64,000 nucleotides of DNA from Planctomycetota bacterium (lineage in GTDB: Bacteria > Planctomycetota > GCA-2746535). Both the position numbers and the translations under genes were made by a program. How positions within the stretch are numbered: position 1 is the stretch's first letter; each line of letters begins with the position of its first letter. Of the stretch, positions 56,614 through 64,000 are shown piece by piece. The notes beneath the pieces were generated by a model, which saw only the letters and a list, made by a program, of their open reading frames with translations, did no database searches and was not told the origin of the DNA. The DNA lies in NCBI GenBank assembly GCA_002746535.1, contig NVWA01000002.1, forward strand, positions 77,029 to 141,028, in the 5' to 3' direction.

Positions 56614-58317
56614 ATGATAGAGACCAAAACAAGAAACGAATGTTGGTTTGAAGCTATTAAAGAGTGGGAACTTTTACTCGGATCCGATTCACTATTATTG
56701 AAAAAAGAAGCTATCGCTCCCTATACGAAAAACACCATCGGCATTAATAGAAATATCAAAGGTATTCTTAAACCACAATCAACTAAAGAAGTTCAAAGCA
56801 TCGTGAGAATTGCGCAAAAATACAAAACACCTTTGTATCCCATTAGTGGTGGTAAAAACTGGGGCTATGGTAGTAGCAATCCAGTAGAAAAGACATCCTT
56901 CATCGTCGACCTTTCAAAGATGAACAAAATTAAAAACTTTGATGCAGAACTAGGAGTTGTAACAGTAGAACCGGGTGTTACCCAGCAGGATCTTTATGAA
57001 TATTTCAAAAAGAATGGTGATGAATTTATGGTACCAACAACAGGTGCTGGACCTTCTGCCAGTATTCTTGGTAACGCTTTAGAAAGAGGTTATGGACTAA
57101 CACCACACAGTGATCACTTCGAAGCCATTACATCTTTTAATGCTGTTCTACCAAATGGGGAATTATACAAACCGGCATTAGAAGAATTAGGCGGGAAAAA
57201 AATAAATCAATTATTTAAATGGGGTTTAGGTCCATACCTAGATGGACTTTTTACTCAAGGTAATTTTGGGATCGTCACCGAAGGAACTATTTTAATTGCC
57301 AGAAAGCCCGAATCTATTTCCACTTTTTTCTTTAGCTTAAAAGATGATGCCTCACTTGAAGGGGCCGTCAAAGCCATTCGAACTATTAAAGAAGAGCTAG
57401 GGCAAAACACTGGAGCCATCAATTTAATGAATGCGAGAAGAGTTCTTTCAATGATTGAGCCTTTTCCTAAAAATGATAAGAATGATCAAAACGTTATCAG
57501 CGATGAGGTAATTAAGCGTTTATCTAAAAAGCATCAAATAACAGAATGGACCGGTTTTGGAGCTATATATGGCAAAAAAGAGATGACTAAGGTTATTAGG
57601 AAAATCATCAAAAAAACATTGAAACCTTATATTAAACGAATCAATTTCATCACAGATAGAACTATTAAGACGGCTCACTATGCAAGGTTTATCGCTCCTT
57701 CTTTTTATAAAAATTCATTAAAACAAAAATTAGATTTTTTAACTTCAGCCTTACAAAATGTTTCAGGCGTACCTAGTCAAGTAGCCCTACCATTAGCTTA
57801 TTGGAGGGCAAAATCTAAACCAAATATGAATACAATTGTCAATCCAGCTCAGGATAATTGCGGCTTGATTTGGCATGCTCCTCTAGTCCCGTTAACACCA
57901 ACAGATGTTCGTAAACATGTTGAAATAATTAATAACGTTTGCCCACAGCATAATATAAATCCTTTAATTACTTTAACTATTTTTTCAGAACAATGTTGTG
58001 ATAGCACCATCCCCCTTTTATTTGATAAAGATGACTCAAACGATGAACTGAATGCTAAAGCGTGTCATAATGAATTGTTAAGCAAAGAAGGAGATGAAGG
58101 TTATTTCCCTTACCGACTAGGTGTTGATAAAATGAAACAAATCATTGATCCCAACCTGCCTTGTTGGAAGTTTTCTAAAACGCTCAAAGAATCTATTGAC
58201 CCCGACCAGATCATTGCACCTGGGCGATACACTCCTTATCAGGAAAAAGATAATTCTACAAATCCTTCTTTGGAAATTAATTCCTCGAGACTAGAAAAGG
58301 GGGTTATCAATGTATAA
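56614..58317 (+). CDS. FAD-dependent oxidase, vanillyl-alcohol oxidase / 4-cresol dehydrogenase type
   Basis: I choose the ATG at 56614, six bases after GGGGAT; the ATG at 56602 lies inside that site. The 567-residue flavoenzyme has a PCMH-type FAD domain (YPISGGKNWGYGSS, VVTVEPGVTQQDLYEYF, GAGPSASILGNALERGYGLTPHSDHF) and a C-terminal cap ending GRYTPYQEK. The family oxidises phenolic alcohols, amines or related compounds. The stop overlaps the next gene by eight bases. Substrate unknown. Confidence 0.83.
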   Translation: MIETKTRNECWFEAIKEWELLLGSDSLLLKKEAIAPYTKNTIGINRNIKGILKPQSTKEVQSIVRIAQKYKTPLYPISGGKNWGYGSSNPVEKTSFIVDLSKMNKIKNFDAELGVVTVEPGVTQQDLYEYFKKNGDEFMVPTTGAGPSASILGNALERGYGLTPHSDHFEAITSFNAVLPNGELYKPALEELGGKKINQLFKWGLGPYLDGLFTQGNFGIVTEGTILIARKPESISTFFFSLKDDASLEGAVKAIRTIKEELGQNTGAINLMNARRVLSMIEPFPKNDKNDQNVISDEVIKRLSKKHQITEWTGFGAIYGKKEMTKVIRKIIKKTLKPYIKRINFITDRTIKTAHYARFIAPSFYKNSLKQKLDFLTSALQNVSGVPSQVALPLAYWRAKSKPNMNTIVNPAQDNCGLIWHAPLVPLTPTDVRKHVEIINNVCPQHNINPLITLTIFSEQCCDSTIPLLFDKDDSNDELNAKACHNELLSKEGDEGYFPYRLGVDKMKQIIDPNLPCWKFSKTLKESIDPDQIIAPGRYTPYQEKDNSTNPSLEINSSRLEKGVINV

Positions 58318-59209
58318 ATCCAGCTTAACTCAAGTTTTAGGGCGATTTTCTAGAAACGAATATGAGAAAAAATTATTAAAAAAACAAGAAGAATCATCCC
58401 AGGTTTTATTAGGTAATCCAAACGACAATATAGAATTTAGTGTTGCAAAAGATGTAGCCGATAGAATTCAAGCTTACAGGCTTGTTTATAAACTATATAT
58501 TGAAAAAGAATTTGCGACGCCCTCTAAATCAAAAATGTGGTATTCACTATTTGATGCCAACCCAAACACAATGACTTTTATTGCAAAAAAAAATGATAAA
58601 GTTGTGGGCACAATAACAATCGTAATCGACTCAATAACTAATTTACCTGCTGATCATATCTTTCACAATGATATTCAAAACTTAAGAAACACTGGTAGAG
58701 TTCCTGCCGAAATAATTTCTCTAGCAATTGATAAAGATATAAAAGAAGCTCAAGAAATATTGATAAAACTCTTTAATTTTATTTACATAGCCGGCAAAGA
58801 ATTACACTCCGTTACGGATTTAATGATTACAGTAAATCCAAAGCATGTATCTTTTTACAAAAAAAGATTGCTCTTCAATCAATTAGGGGATTTAAAGGCC
58901 TACGATAAAGTTGGTGGCGCCGATGCCGTTTTACTCAACTTAAACATTGATGAAACAGAATCTACATTAAAAAAAATCATGAATAATCCATTAAAAACAA
59001 AAACAATTCTTCCCTTCTTTACTGATCATGAGGAGAAATTAAAAATATTAAAAAATATTAAAAACAGTTTTAAATCCATGAGCCCTGCTGAATTTATCTA
59101 CTTTTTTAAAGATCAACTAAGCGATAGTAATAACACATCAGATAAACACCTTGGGTATTTAAAACAATATTACGACAACGCTTCAAACACTTTTGAGCTT
59201 ATGAGTTAA
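58310..59209 (+). CDS. FeeM-like N-acyl amino acid synthase / GNAT acyltransferase
   Basis: The 299-residue protein has a GNAT-like core: DRIQAYRLVYKLYIEKEFATPSK, TFIAKKNDKVVGTITIVIDS, PAEIISLAIDKD, and MITVNPKHVSFYKKRLLFNQLG. This matches the FeeM / autoinducer-synthase-like group that joins a fatty acyl chain from ACP to an amino acid or amine. The last 70 residues are helical. It is translationally coupled to the FAD oxidase, suggesting acylation of the oxidase product or of its precursor. Confidence 0.65.
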   Translation: MYKSSLTQVLGRFSRNEYEKKLLKKQEESSQVLLGNPNDNIEFSVAKDVADRIQAYRLVYKLYIEKEFATPSKSKMWYSLFDANPNTMTFIAKKNDKVVGTITIVIDSITNLPADHIFHNDIQNLRNTGRVPAEIISLAIDKDIKEAQEILIKLFNFIYIAGKELHSVTDLMITVNPKHVSFYKKRLLFNQLGDLKAYDKVGGADAVLLNLNIDETESTLKKIMNNPLKTKTILPFFTDHEEKLKILKNIKNSFKSMSPAEFIYFFKDQLSDSNNTSDKHLGYLKQYYDNASNTFELMS

Positions 59210-59233
59210 ATAATATTAATAGTCATATCGCAC

Positions 59234-59395
59234 TGTAGAGACAATGCATGCATCAATCGGTTGTACTAATTAAAATTCACATCTCGAAAAAGCATATATG
59301 ATAAATTAGGACTCAGCCCAACCTACGGCTAATGCCCATCTTCGAGCACATATCTCTAATTCGTACAACCGATTGATGAATGCCTTGCCTCTACA
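59234..59395. repeat. 162-bp imperfect palindrome
   Basis: The outer arms 59234-59272 and 59357-59395 are inverted copies of 39 bp with 35 matches (core CATCAATCGGTTGTAC). Inner short pairings continue (CTCGAA/TTCGAG, GCAT/ATGC). It fills the gap between the convergent FeeM-like and truB genes, ending 1 bp before the truB stop codon. It could be a miniature inverted-repeat element or a large bidirectional terminator. I noticed no second copy in the window. Confidence 0.85.
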
Positions 59396-59396
59396 A

Positions 59397-60125
59397 TTAT
59401 ATATTTTTAATTTGATTTTTTACTGGAATAAAAACTTGATGGTCCTGCAAAGAGGAAGAGACATCATCAGCTGTCATTGCTTCAATTTTTTCAAGCGTTA
59501 GAGAATCTTCAATCTTAAATTCACCGGATTGCACTCGTCTTAATGATGATAAATGCGCGCCACAGTTTAACTCTTCACCTAGATCGTGGGCTATACTTCT
59601 AATATAAGTTCCTTTACTACAATGAATTCTAATATTTAAAAGTGGAGTATTAAACTGCAATAGATCAAACTGATACACATTTACTGATCTTGTATCTCGT
59701 TTTATTTCAATGCCCTTTCTTGCAGCTTTATACAATCGTTGGCCATCAACTTTTATGGCAGAAAACATAGGAGGCAATTGTTCAAATTCACCTGTTTGAT
59801 GTTTTATGGCAACGTGAACATCCTCTTTCGAAACATGTTCAAAATCTTTTGTAGCCGTAATCTTTCCTTCAGCATCATATGAATCTGTAGCTTCCCCTAG
59901 TTTAATTTCACCTTCATACACCTTATCATGCAAGATCAAATATTGAGATGCCTTGGTTGCCTTCCCCAATAAAATTATAAGCAAACCTGTCGCAAGAGGA
60001 TCTAGCGTTCCGGCATGACCAATTTTTTTCATATTCAATATTTTTCTTAATTTGTATATGACATTAAAGGAACTAATGCCGGAGGGCTTATCTACCAATA
60101 AAATTCCGTTATATGGATGCGTCAT
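59397..60125 (-). CDS. truB: tRNA pseudouridine(55) synthase
   Basis: The 242-residue enzyme makes pseudouridine 55 in tRNA. The catalytic Asp is in GHAGTLDPLATG; other motifs are GILLVDKPSGISSF, QLPPMFSAIKVDGQRLYKAARKG and CSKGTYIRSIAHDLG. It lacks a C-terminal PUA extension, as in the short forms. The usual neighbours rbfA, infB and ribF are absent. Confidence 0.93.
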   Translation of the reverse strand: MTHPYNGILLVDKPSGISSFNVIYKLRKILNMKKIGHAGTLDPLATGLLIILLGKATKASQYLILHDKVYEGEIKLGEATDSYDAEGKITATKDFEHVSKEDVHVAIKHQTGEFEQLPPMFSAIKVDGQRLYKAARKGIEIKRDTRSVNVYQFDLLQFNTPLLNIRIHCSKGTYIRSIAHDLGEELNCGAHLSSLRRVQSGEFKIEDSLTLEKIEAMTADDVSSSLQDHQVFIPVKNQIKNI

Positions 60126-60288
60126 TCTTACTTTCTTAAAAAAGTTGAAATTATAAATTATTTTTTAATAACAAAAGCAATTTCCTGAAATTATTAATTA
60201 TAGGGATGTGATGTGATTTATTTTAGACACAAAACCTCTTTGATTCGATTCAATTAAAAAAGCATGATGATTATTATTAAAGTTAACG

Positions 60289-60294
60289 TATAAT
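60289..60294 (+). promoter_or_regulatory. candidate -10 box of manA
   Basis: A TATAAT hexamer lies 45 bp before the preferred manA start (TTG at 60339) and only 3 bp before the ORF-track start (TTG at 60297). A transcript starting here could not include the latter. The -35 region is weak. Confidence 0.4.
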
Positions 60295-60338
60295 TCTTGA
60301 CTAGAATAGTGATAACAATTCCTAAACGGAAATATTAT

Positions 60339-61535
60339 TTGACCATTTATAAATTAGAAAATACCATTCAAGAATATGCATGGGGACATACTAAGCATAT
60401 TGCTGATTTATTAGGGATAGAAAATAAATCAAATAAACCATTGGCAGAACTTTGGATGGGAGCTCACCCAAAGGCTCCTTCAAAATTTGTAGATGCGAGT
60501 GCCTTCAAAAGTGATTTATTTCAATTAATCAACAATAACCCTACCGAAGTTTTAGGTAAGACGATAATGAAAAGATTCGGCCGACTGCCCTTTTTATTTA
60601 AAGTTCTAGCTGCCGGCTCACCCTTATCTATCCAGGCTCATCCAAACTTAAAACAAGCAAAAGTTGGCTTTGAAAGAGAAAATAAACTTGGAATTGCCCT
60701 TGATGCTTTTAATAGAAACTACAAAGATGATAATCACAAACCTGAATTGATGTGCGCATTAACTACTTTCAAAGCCCTGAATGGATTCCGACCTATAGAG
60801 GAAATAGAAAAACTTTTATCACCTGCAAAGAAAGATATTCCCACCAGAATTTGGAATAAGATAGAAGATCATGACCCTCAATGTTTGAAAGAATTATTTA
60901 CCTTTTTAATTACCATGGAAAAAGAAGTTAAAACAAGTTTCCTAAATGAAATAATTAAAATTTCCTTAGAAAATAAAGATCAAGACCCAGGCTACGATTG
61001 GGTACTAAAATTAAATTCTACCTATGCTGGCGACATTGGAATCGTATGCCCATTAATTCTTAATTTAATTGAACTTGAACCTGGCGAAGCAGTTTTTTTA
61101 GATGCCGGCCGATTACATTCTTATCTAGAGGGCTTAGGCGTTGAATTAATGGCCAACAGCGATAATGTACTCAGAGGCGGGTTGACTCCAAAGTTTGTCG
61201 ATGTGATTGAATTACTGAGTATTTTAGAATTCGATGTTTCAAAAATAAGCAAAGTAAAGGTAATGGGAAATGATGTCGAAAACCAATACCCAAAATTTAC
61301 CGATGAGTTTCAGCTTTCTTTAATTGATATCAATCAGGATAAAACATTTACATCCCGAGTAATACATGAACCCTCCATCTTTATTTGCATTAATGGCCAA
61401 GGCACATTTAAATCTGATGATAATTCTTTCGAATTTAAAAAAGGTGATTCCTTTTTTGCTTCATTTGAGACTTATCAATTAAATATCTCAGGCAATGCAC
61501 AATTATTTAGAGCATTTACACCATTAGATAAATAG
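60339..61535 (+). CDS. manA: mannose-6-phosphate isomerase, class I
   Basis: I prefer the TTG at 60339 (MTIYKLENTIQEYAWGH, the canonical N-terminus; CGGA upstream) over the TTG at 60297. The 398-residue zinc enzyme interconverts mannose-6-P and fructose-6-P. Motifs: LWMGAHPKAPS, LSIQAHPNLKQA, HKPELMCALTTF, DAGRLHSYLEGLGVELMANSDNVLRGGLTPK. It could supply mannose for the glycans implied elsewhere, although the GT2 product is not known. Confidence 0.92.
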   Translation: MTIYKLENTIQEYAWGHTKHIADLLGIENKSNKPLAELWMGAHPKAPSKFVDASAFKSDLFQLINNNPTEVLGKTIMKRFGRLPFLFKVLAAGSPLSIQAHPNLKQAKVGFERENKLGIALDAFNRNYKDDNHKPELMCALTTFKALNGFRPIEEIEKLLSPAKKDIPTRIWNKIEDHDPQCLKELFTFLITMEKEVKTSFLNEIIKISLENKDQDPGYDWVLKLNSTYAGDIGIVCPLILNLIELEPGEAVFLDAGRLHSYLEGLGVELMANSDNVLRGGLTPKFVDVIELLSILEFDVSKISKVKVMGNDVENQYPKFTDEFQLSLIDINQDKTFTSRVIHEPSIFICINGQGTFKSDDNSFEFKKGDSFFASFETYQLNISGNAQLFRAFTPLDK

Positions 61536-61544
61536 TCAAAAACT

Positions 61545-62453
61545 ATGTGGAACAAAACCATTGTTAAACAATTAAAAGAAACCGCGACCCCTTATCCACA
61601 ATTAACTCCATCTTCAACAATTAAAAATTATTTAGAACATTATGATTTACCTCAAAACGAGGGTTTTTCCTGCGGTTACAAATCATATTGTGACTTTGAT
61701 ATTTTTGTGCAGTTTTACCAAGGCGAAAAGAAGGAAGTAATTTTTTTATCACATGGCTACTGTGATCATGGAGCACTTTTCAAACATGTTTTAAAAGAGT
61801 TACTTTCGTTGGGTTATTCCGTTGCCATATGGGACTATGCGGGATTTGGTTTATCTAGTGGAAAATCTACAGCAATCGATGAGTTTAAAACATATGGTTT
61901 AATTTTGCAAGAATTAATCAAAGATTTTGTTCCGGATGATAATACGTATTCTTTAATTGGTCATAGCGCTGGTTGCATGTGTATCATAAATGGTTTACAA
62001 GTAGGACTTCCCAAACACTTAAATAAAATCATTTTTATGGCACCTTTGATTAGAGCCTGTCGTTGGTTCTGGATTCAATTTGGCTGTAAGACATTCGGCG
62101 CATTTACGCCTGTTGTCCCAAGAAAATTTAGACCGGTATCCGGAGATATTGAGTTTCTAGATTTTATAAAAAATAATGACCCTCTTGAACCCCATTGGTT
62201 ACATGTGTCATGGCCAAAAGCTCTACTAAAATGGGAAAAGGGATTGAAGGATTTTAACTGCGACAAATCTTTGCTTGTTCTTCAGGGATTAAGTGATGAT
62301 ACTGTTTCAGCGACACACAATCTACCTTGGTTTAAAGATCATTTCAGTAATTACAAAGAACATACATACCCAATTGGTCGCCACCATTTACACAATGAAA
62401 TACCAGAAATTAAAATTGACTGCATTCAAAGAATTGCAGATTTTTTAAAATAA
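61545..62453 (+). CDS. alpha/beta hydrolase (serine aminopeptidase S33 / monoglyceride lipase-like)
   Basis: The 302-residue soluble hydrolase has the oxyanion segment FLSHGYCDHG, nucleophile GHSAG, and likely acid and His in GLSDDTVS and GRHHLHNE. It begins 9 bp after manA and is probably co-transcribed. It resembles lysophospholipase or monoacylglycerol lipase types; the substrate is unproven. Confidence 0.85.
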   Translation: MWNKTIVKQLKETATPYPQLTPSSTIKNYLEHYDLPQNEGFSCGYKSYCDFDIFVQFYQGEKKEVIFLSHGYCDHGALFKHVLKELLSLGYSVAIWDYAGFGLSSGKSTAIDEFKTYGLILQELIKDFVPDDNTYSLIGHSAGCMCIINGLQVGLPKHLNKIIFMAPLIRACRWFWIQFGCKTFGAFTPVVPRKFRPVSGDIEFLDFIKNNDPLEPHWLHVSWPKALLKWEKGLKDFNCDKSLLVLQGLSDDTVSATHNLPWFKDHFSNYKEHTYPIGRHHLHNEIPEIKIDCIQRIADFLK

Positions 62454-62671
62454 GAATGAACCTTTTGCTTATGACAAAATGATCTGACAAAAAGACAAGA
62501 TCGCAATTGTGTCATTTAATTCATTTAAATTTATTAGTGTAAATAGTTTTTTTAATCTAAAAATTACAATTATTTTACAATAAGATTTCACATTGAATAA
62601 ATTTTCAGCGCTACCTTTTAATTCTTCTTAATTCATTTTTCTCATACACCCTAAACACAAATTGATTATGT

Positions 62672-62687
62672 TTGGCATTTACTTTGC
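62672..62687 (+). promoter_or_regulatory. sigma-54 (-24/-12) promoter of the DegP-like gene
   Basis: TTGGCATTTACTTTGC has GG and GC separated by exactly 10 bases and matches the TTGGCA...TTGC consensus. It lies 50 bp upstream of the protease ATG with an AAAGGA ribosome site between. This is the best sigma-54 promoter in the window. Confidence 0.75.
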
Positions 62688-62736
62688 TTTCTAAATCATG
62701 TGCATTAGAAATTTAGACTTTTTTAAAGGAATCGAA

Positions 62737-64000
62737 ATGTTAAAGAAATCTTTTATATTTATACTTCTTTTATGTTTGAGTATACAAAACTTATACGCAG
62801 ATGAAAAAGTAGATACATCAGTGGCATCCGCCATTCAAGTAAGTAAAGCTTTTGGAGCTGTTGCTAAAAAAGCATATCCTTCGGTCGTTATTATTGAAAA
62901 CATTCAATCAATAAATAAAAGGGGTAATCATCATGCTCCCTTTCCCTTTTTTATTCCACGAAAAACAAAACCTTCACCATCAAAAAGTCTTCCACGTTTT
63001 ATGCCTGTAGGCCGGGGATCTGGATTTATCGTAAGAACTGATGGTTATGTTGTTACGAATCAACACGTAATTAAAAATGCAAAGTTTTTAAGAGTCAAAA
63101 CAAAAGACGGAGAAATTTATGACAACCAAATCAATAAAGATGCCGTCAAAGTAATCGGAGTCGATGAACATTCTGATATAGCAATATTAAAGCTAGATCT
63201 AAAAGGAAAAAAACTTCCCGTTCTAAATTTTGCAGATTCAAATAAAGTTGATATTGGCAACTGGGCACTAGCGGTAGGCGCCCCGTTTAACTACGACTAT
63301 ACATTAACAATAGGTATTGTCAGCCAAGTTGGCAGACACAATGTTTTCAGAAACAGAGTCTTCGAAAGTTATATACAAACTGATGCCTCTATAAATCCTG
63401 GAAATAGTGGTGGCCCATTATTAAATATTCGAGGAGATGTTATTGGAGTCAATAATTTTATTGCCACAGGTGGATTTAATAAAAGTAGTGCCGGCATTGG
63501 ATTTGCAATTACAGGTAATTTAGTCAAGAGGGTAACTTCTCAAATTATAAAGAACGGAAAAGTTCAAAGACCCTGGCTTGGCATAGTCATGAAAGATTTA
63601 TCTCCAAATGAACGAAAGGCATTTGAAATAGACAATGGTGTACTTATCACAAAAGTTGTCAAAGGACATCCTGCTCATAAAGCTGGATTAATATCTGGTG
63701 ATATTGTCTTAAAAGTTGGCGAAAGCGAATGTACCAATGCTTACGATGTGCAATCAGCTGTATTGAGATTTAACCCAGGCGACTATATAACATTAAGTGT
63801 TAAACGCGATAACAAGATCAAAGACATTAAAATTAAAGCCGTCGTAAGAGATAAACACCACCTACTCGTAAATAACCGCTCCACAAATGAATTTGATCGC
63901 CTAGGCATTAAACTAGAAGAAACAAAAAAAGGACTAGTGATTTTTGATATCGACAATAGTAGTCCTGCCTACAAAATGGCAGGATTAAGAAAGGGCATGA
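62737..64000 (+). CDS. DegP/HtrA-type periplasmic serine protease, 3' end outside window
   Basis: This frame is missing from the ORF track because it runs off the right edge (421 codons). It starts at ATG 62737 behind AAAGGA and has a signal peptide ending LYADEK. The trypsin-like domain has His in VTNQHVIKN, Asp in DEHSDIAILKL and Ser in NPGNSGGPL. One PDZ domain is complete (RPWLGIVMKDL...) and a second begins near the end (DRLGIKLEE). A Pro/Lys-rich loop (FPFFIPRKTKPSPSK) precedes the catalytic domain. Role: periplasmic protein quality control. A sigma-54 promoter suggests stress-type regulation. Confidence 0.9.
   Translation, partial: MLKKSFIFILLLCLSIQNLYADEKVDTSVASAIQVSKAFGAVAKKAYPSVVIIENIQSINKRGNHHAPFPFFIPRKTKPSPSKSLPRFMPVGRGSGFIVRTDGYVVTNQHVIKNAKFLRVKTKDGEIYDNQINKDAVKVIGVDEHSDIAILKLDLKGKKLPVLNFADSNKVDIGNWALAVGAPFNYDYTLTIGIVSQVGRHNVFRNRVFESYIQTDASINPGNSGGPLLNIRGDVIGVNNFIATGGFNKSSAGIGFAITGNLVKRVTSQIIKNGKVQRPWLGIVMKDLSPNERKAFEIDNGVLITKVVKGHPAHKAGLISGDIVLKVGESECTNAYDVQSAVLRFNPGDYITLSVKRDNKIKDIKIKAVVRDKHHLLVNNRSTNEFDRLGIKLEETKKGLVIFDIDNSSPAYKMAGLRKGM

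Overview
The window is an AT-rich bacterial chromosome segment (roughly one third G+C by eye) of about 60 protein genes. I found no rRNA, tRNA, CRISPR array, transposase or phage gene. Several features point to the PVC superphylum, most likely Lentisphaerota (Lentisphaera-like): two very large pseudopilin-like proteins with an FSLIEL amino terminus and no glycine before the cleavage site, a CxPxR sulfatase beside a GH78-like enzyme, a GH123/DUF4091-like protein, a planctomycete-type mini-cytochrome, and GntR-LacI hybrid regulators. This assignment is inference from gene content. No 16S gene is present.

Layout. 1-9137 is a polysaccharide and surface module. It holds a beta-helix protein (cut by the left edge), a GH123-like secreted protein, two tandem paralogous GntR/LacI-type regulators and two paralogous pseudopilins. 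Three promoter regions here each carry a pair of CATAACAAT-like sites exactly 52 bp apart, which ties the regulators and pseudopilins into one probable regulon. 9150-13216 has three stand-alone receiver proteins, a CslA-like glycosyltransferase and a four-cysteine arsenite methyltransferase. 13407-15239 is metX-metW. 15402-20810 is a tight minus-strand operon: MauG-like di-haem peroxidase, type 1 copper cupredoxin, cytochrome P460, methyl-accepting transducer, tandem-receiver protein. It reads as a periplasmic redox chain wired to a transducer.

21105-30500 is mostly housekeeping (cyclophilin, pyrD, metallophosphoesterase, DUF2797, Rieske, fchA-folD, an exchanger-like protein) plus a Ser/Thr kinase with a small overlapping partner and an HExxH membrane protein. 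30553-36495 is a minus-strand run: a repeat protein with about 22 WPF(F/Y)-type repeats, an MlaE permease, an SO_0444-type metal exporter with two C-terminal HMA domains, and CreB/CreC. 36636-45320 has small signalling proteins, a gamma-carbonic anhydrase, a P1 peptidase, and a sulfatase/GH78/aldehyde dehydrogenase catabolic group.

45589-54014 contains a rhodanese, a CDF transporter, a large unrecognised membrane-anchored protein, a phytanoyl-CoA dioxygenase-like enzyme, a mini-cytochrome, an ECF sigma factor with a LysM membrane partner, and a SIMPL protein. 54159-59209 is a sigma-54 activator with an atypical C-terminal winged helix, divergent from an FAD oxidase and a FeeM-like N-acyltransferase behind a near-consensus -24/-12 promoter. 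A 162-bp imperfect palindrome follows. 59397-64000 has truB, manA, an alpha/beta hydrolase and a DegP/HtrA protease (cut by the right edge) behind a consensus-quality sigma-54 promoter.

The strongest candidates for something undescribed are the WPF-repeat/MlaE pair, the redox-transducer operon, the sigma-54/FAD oxidase/FeeM-like cluster, and the 52-bp paired-operator regulon.
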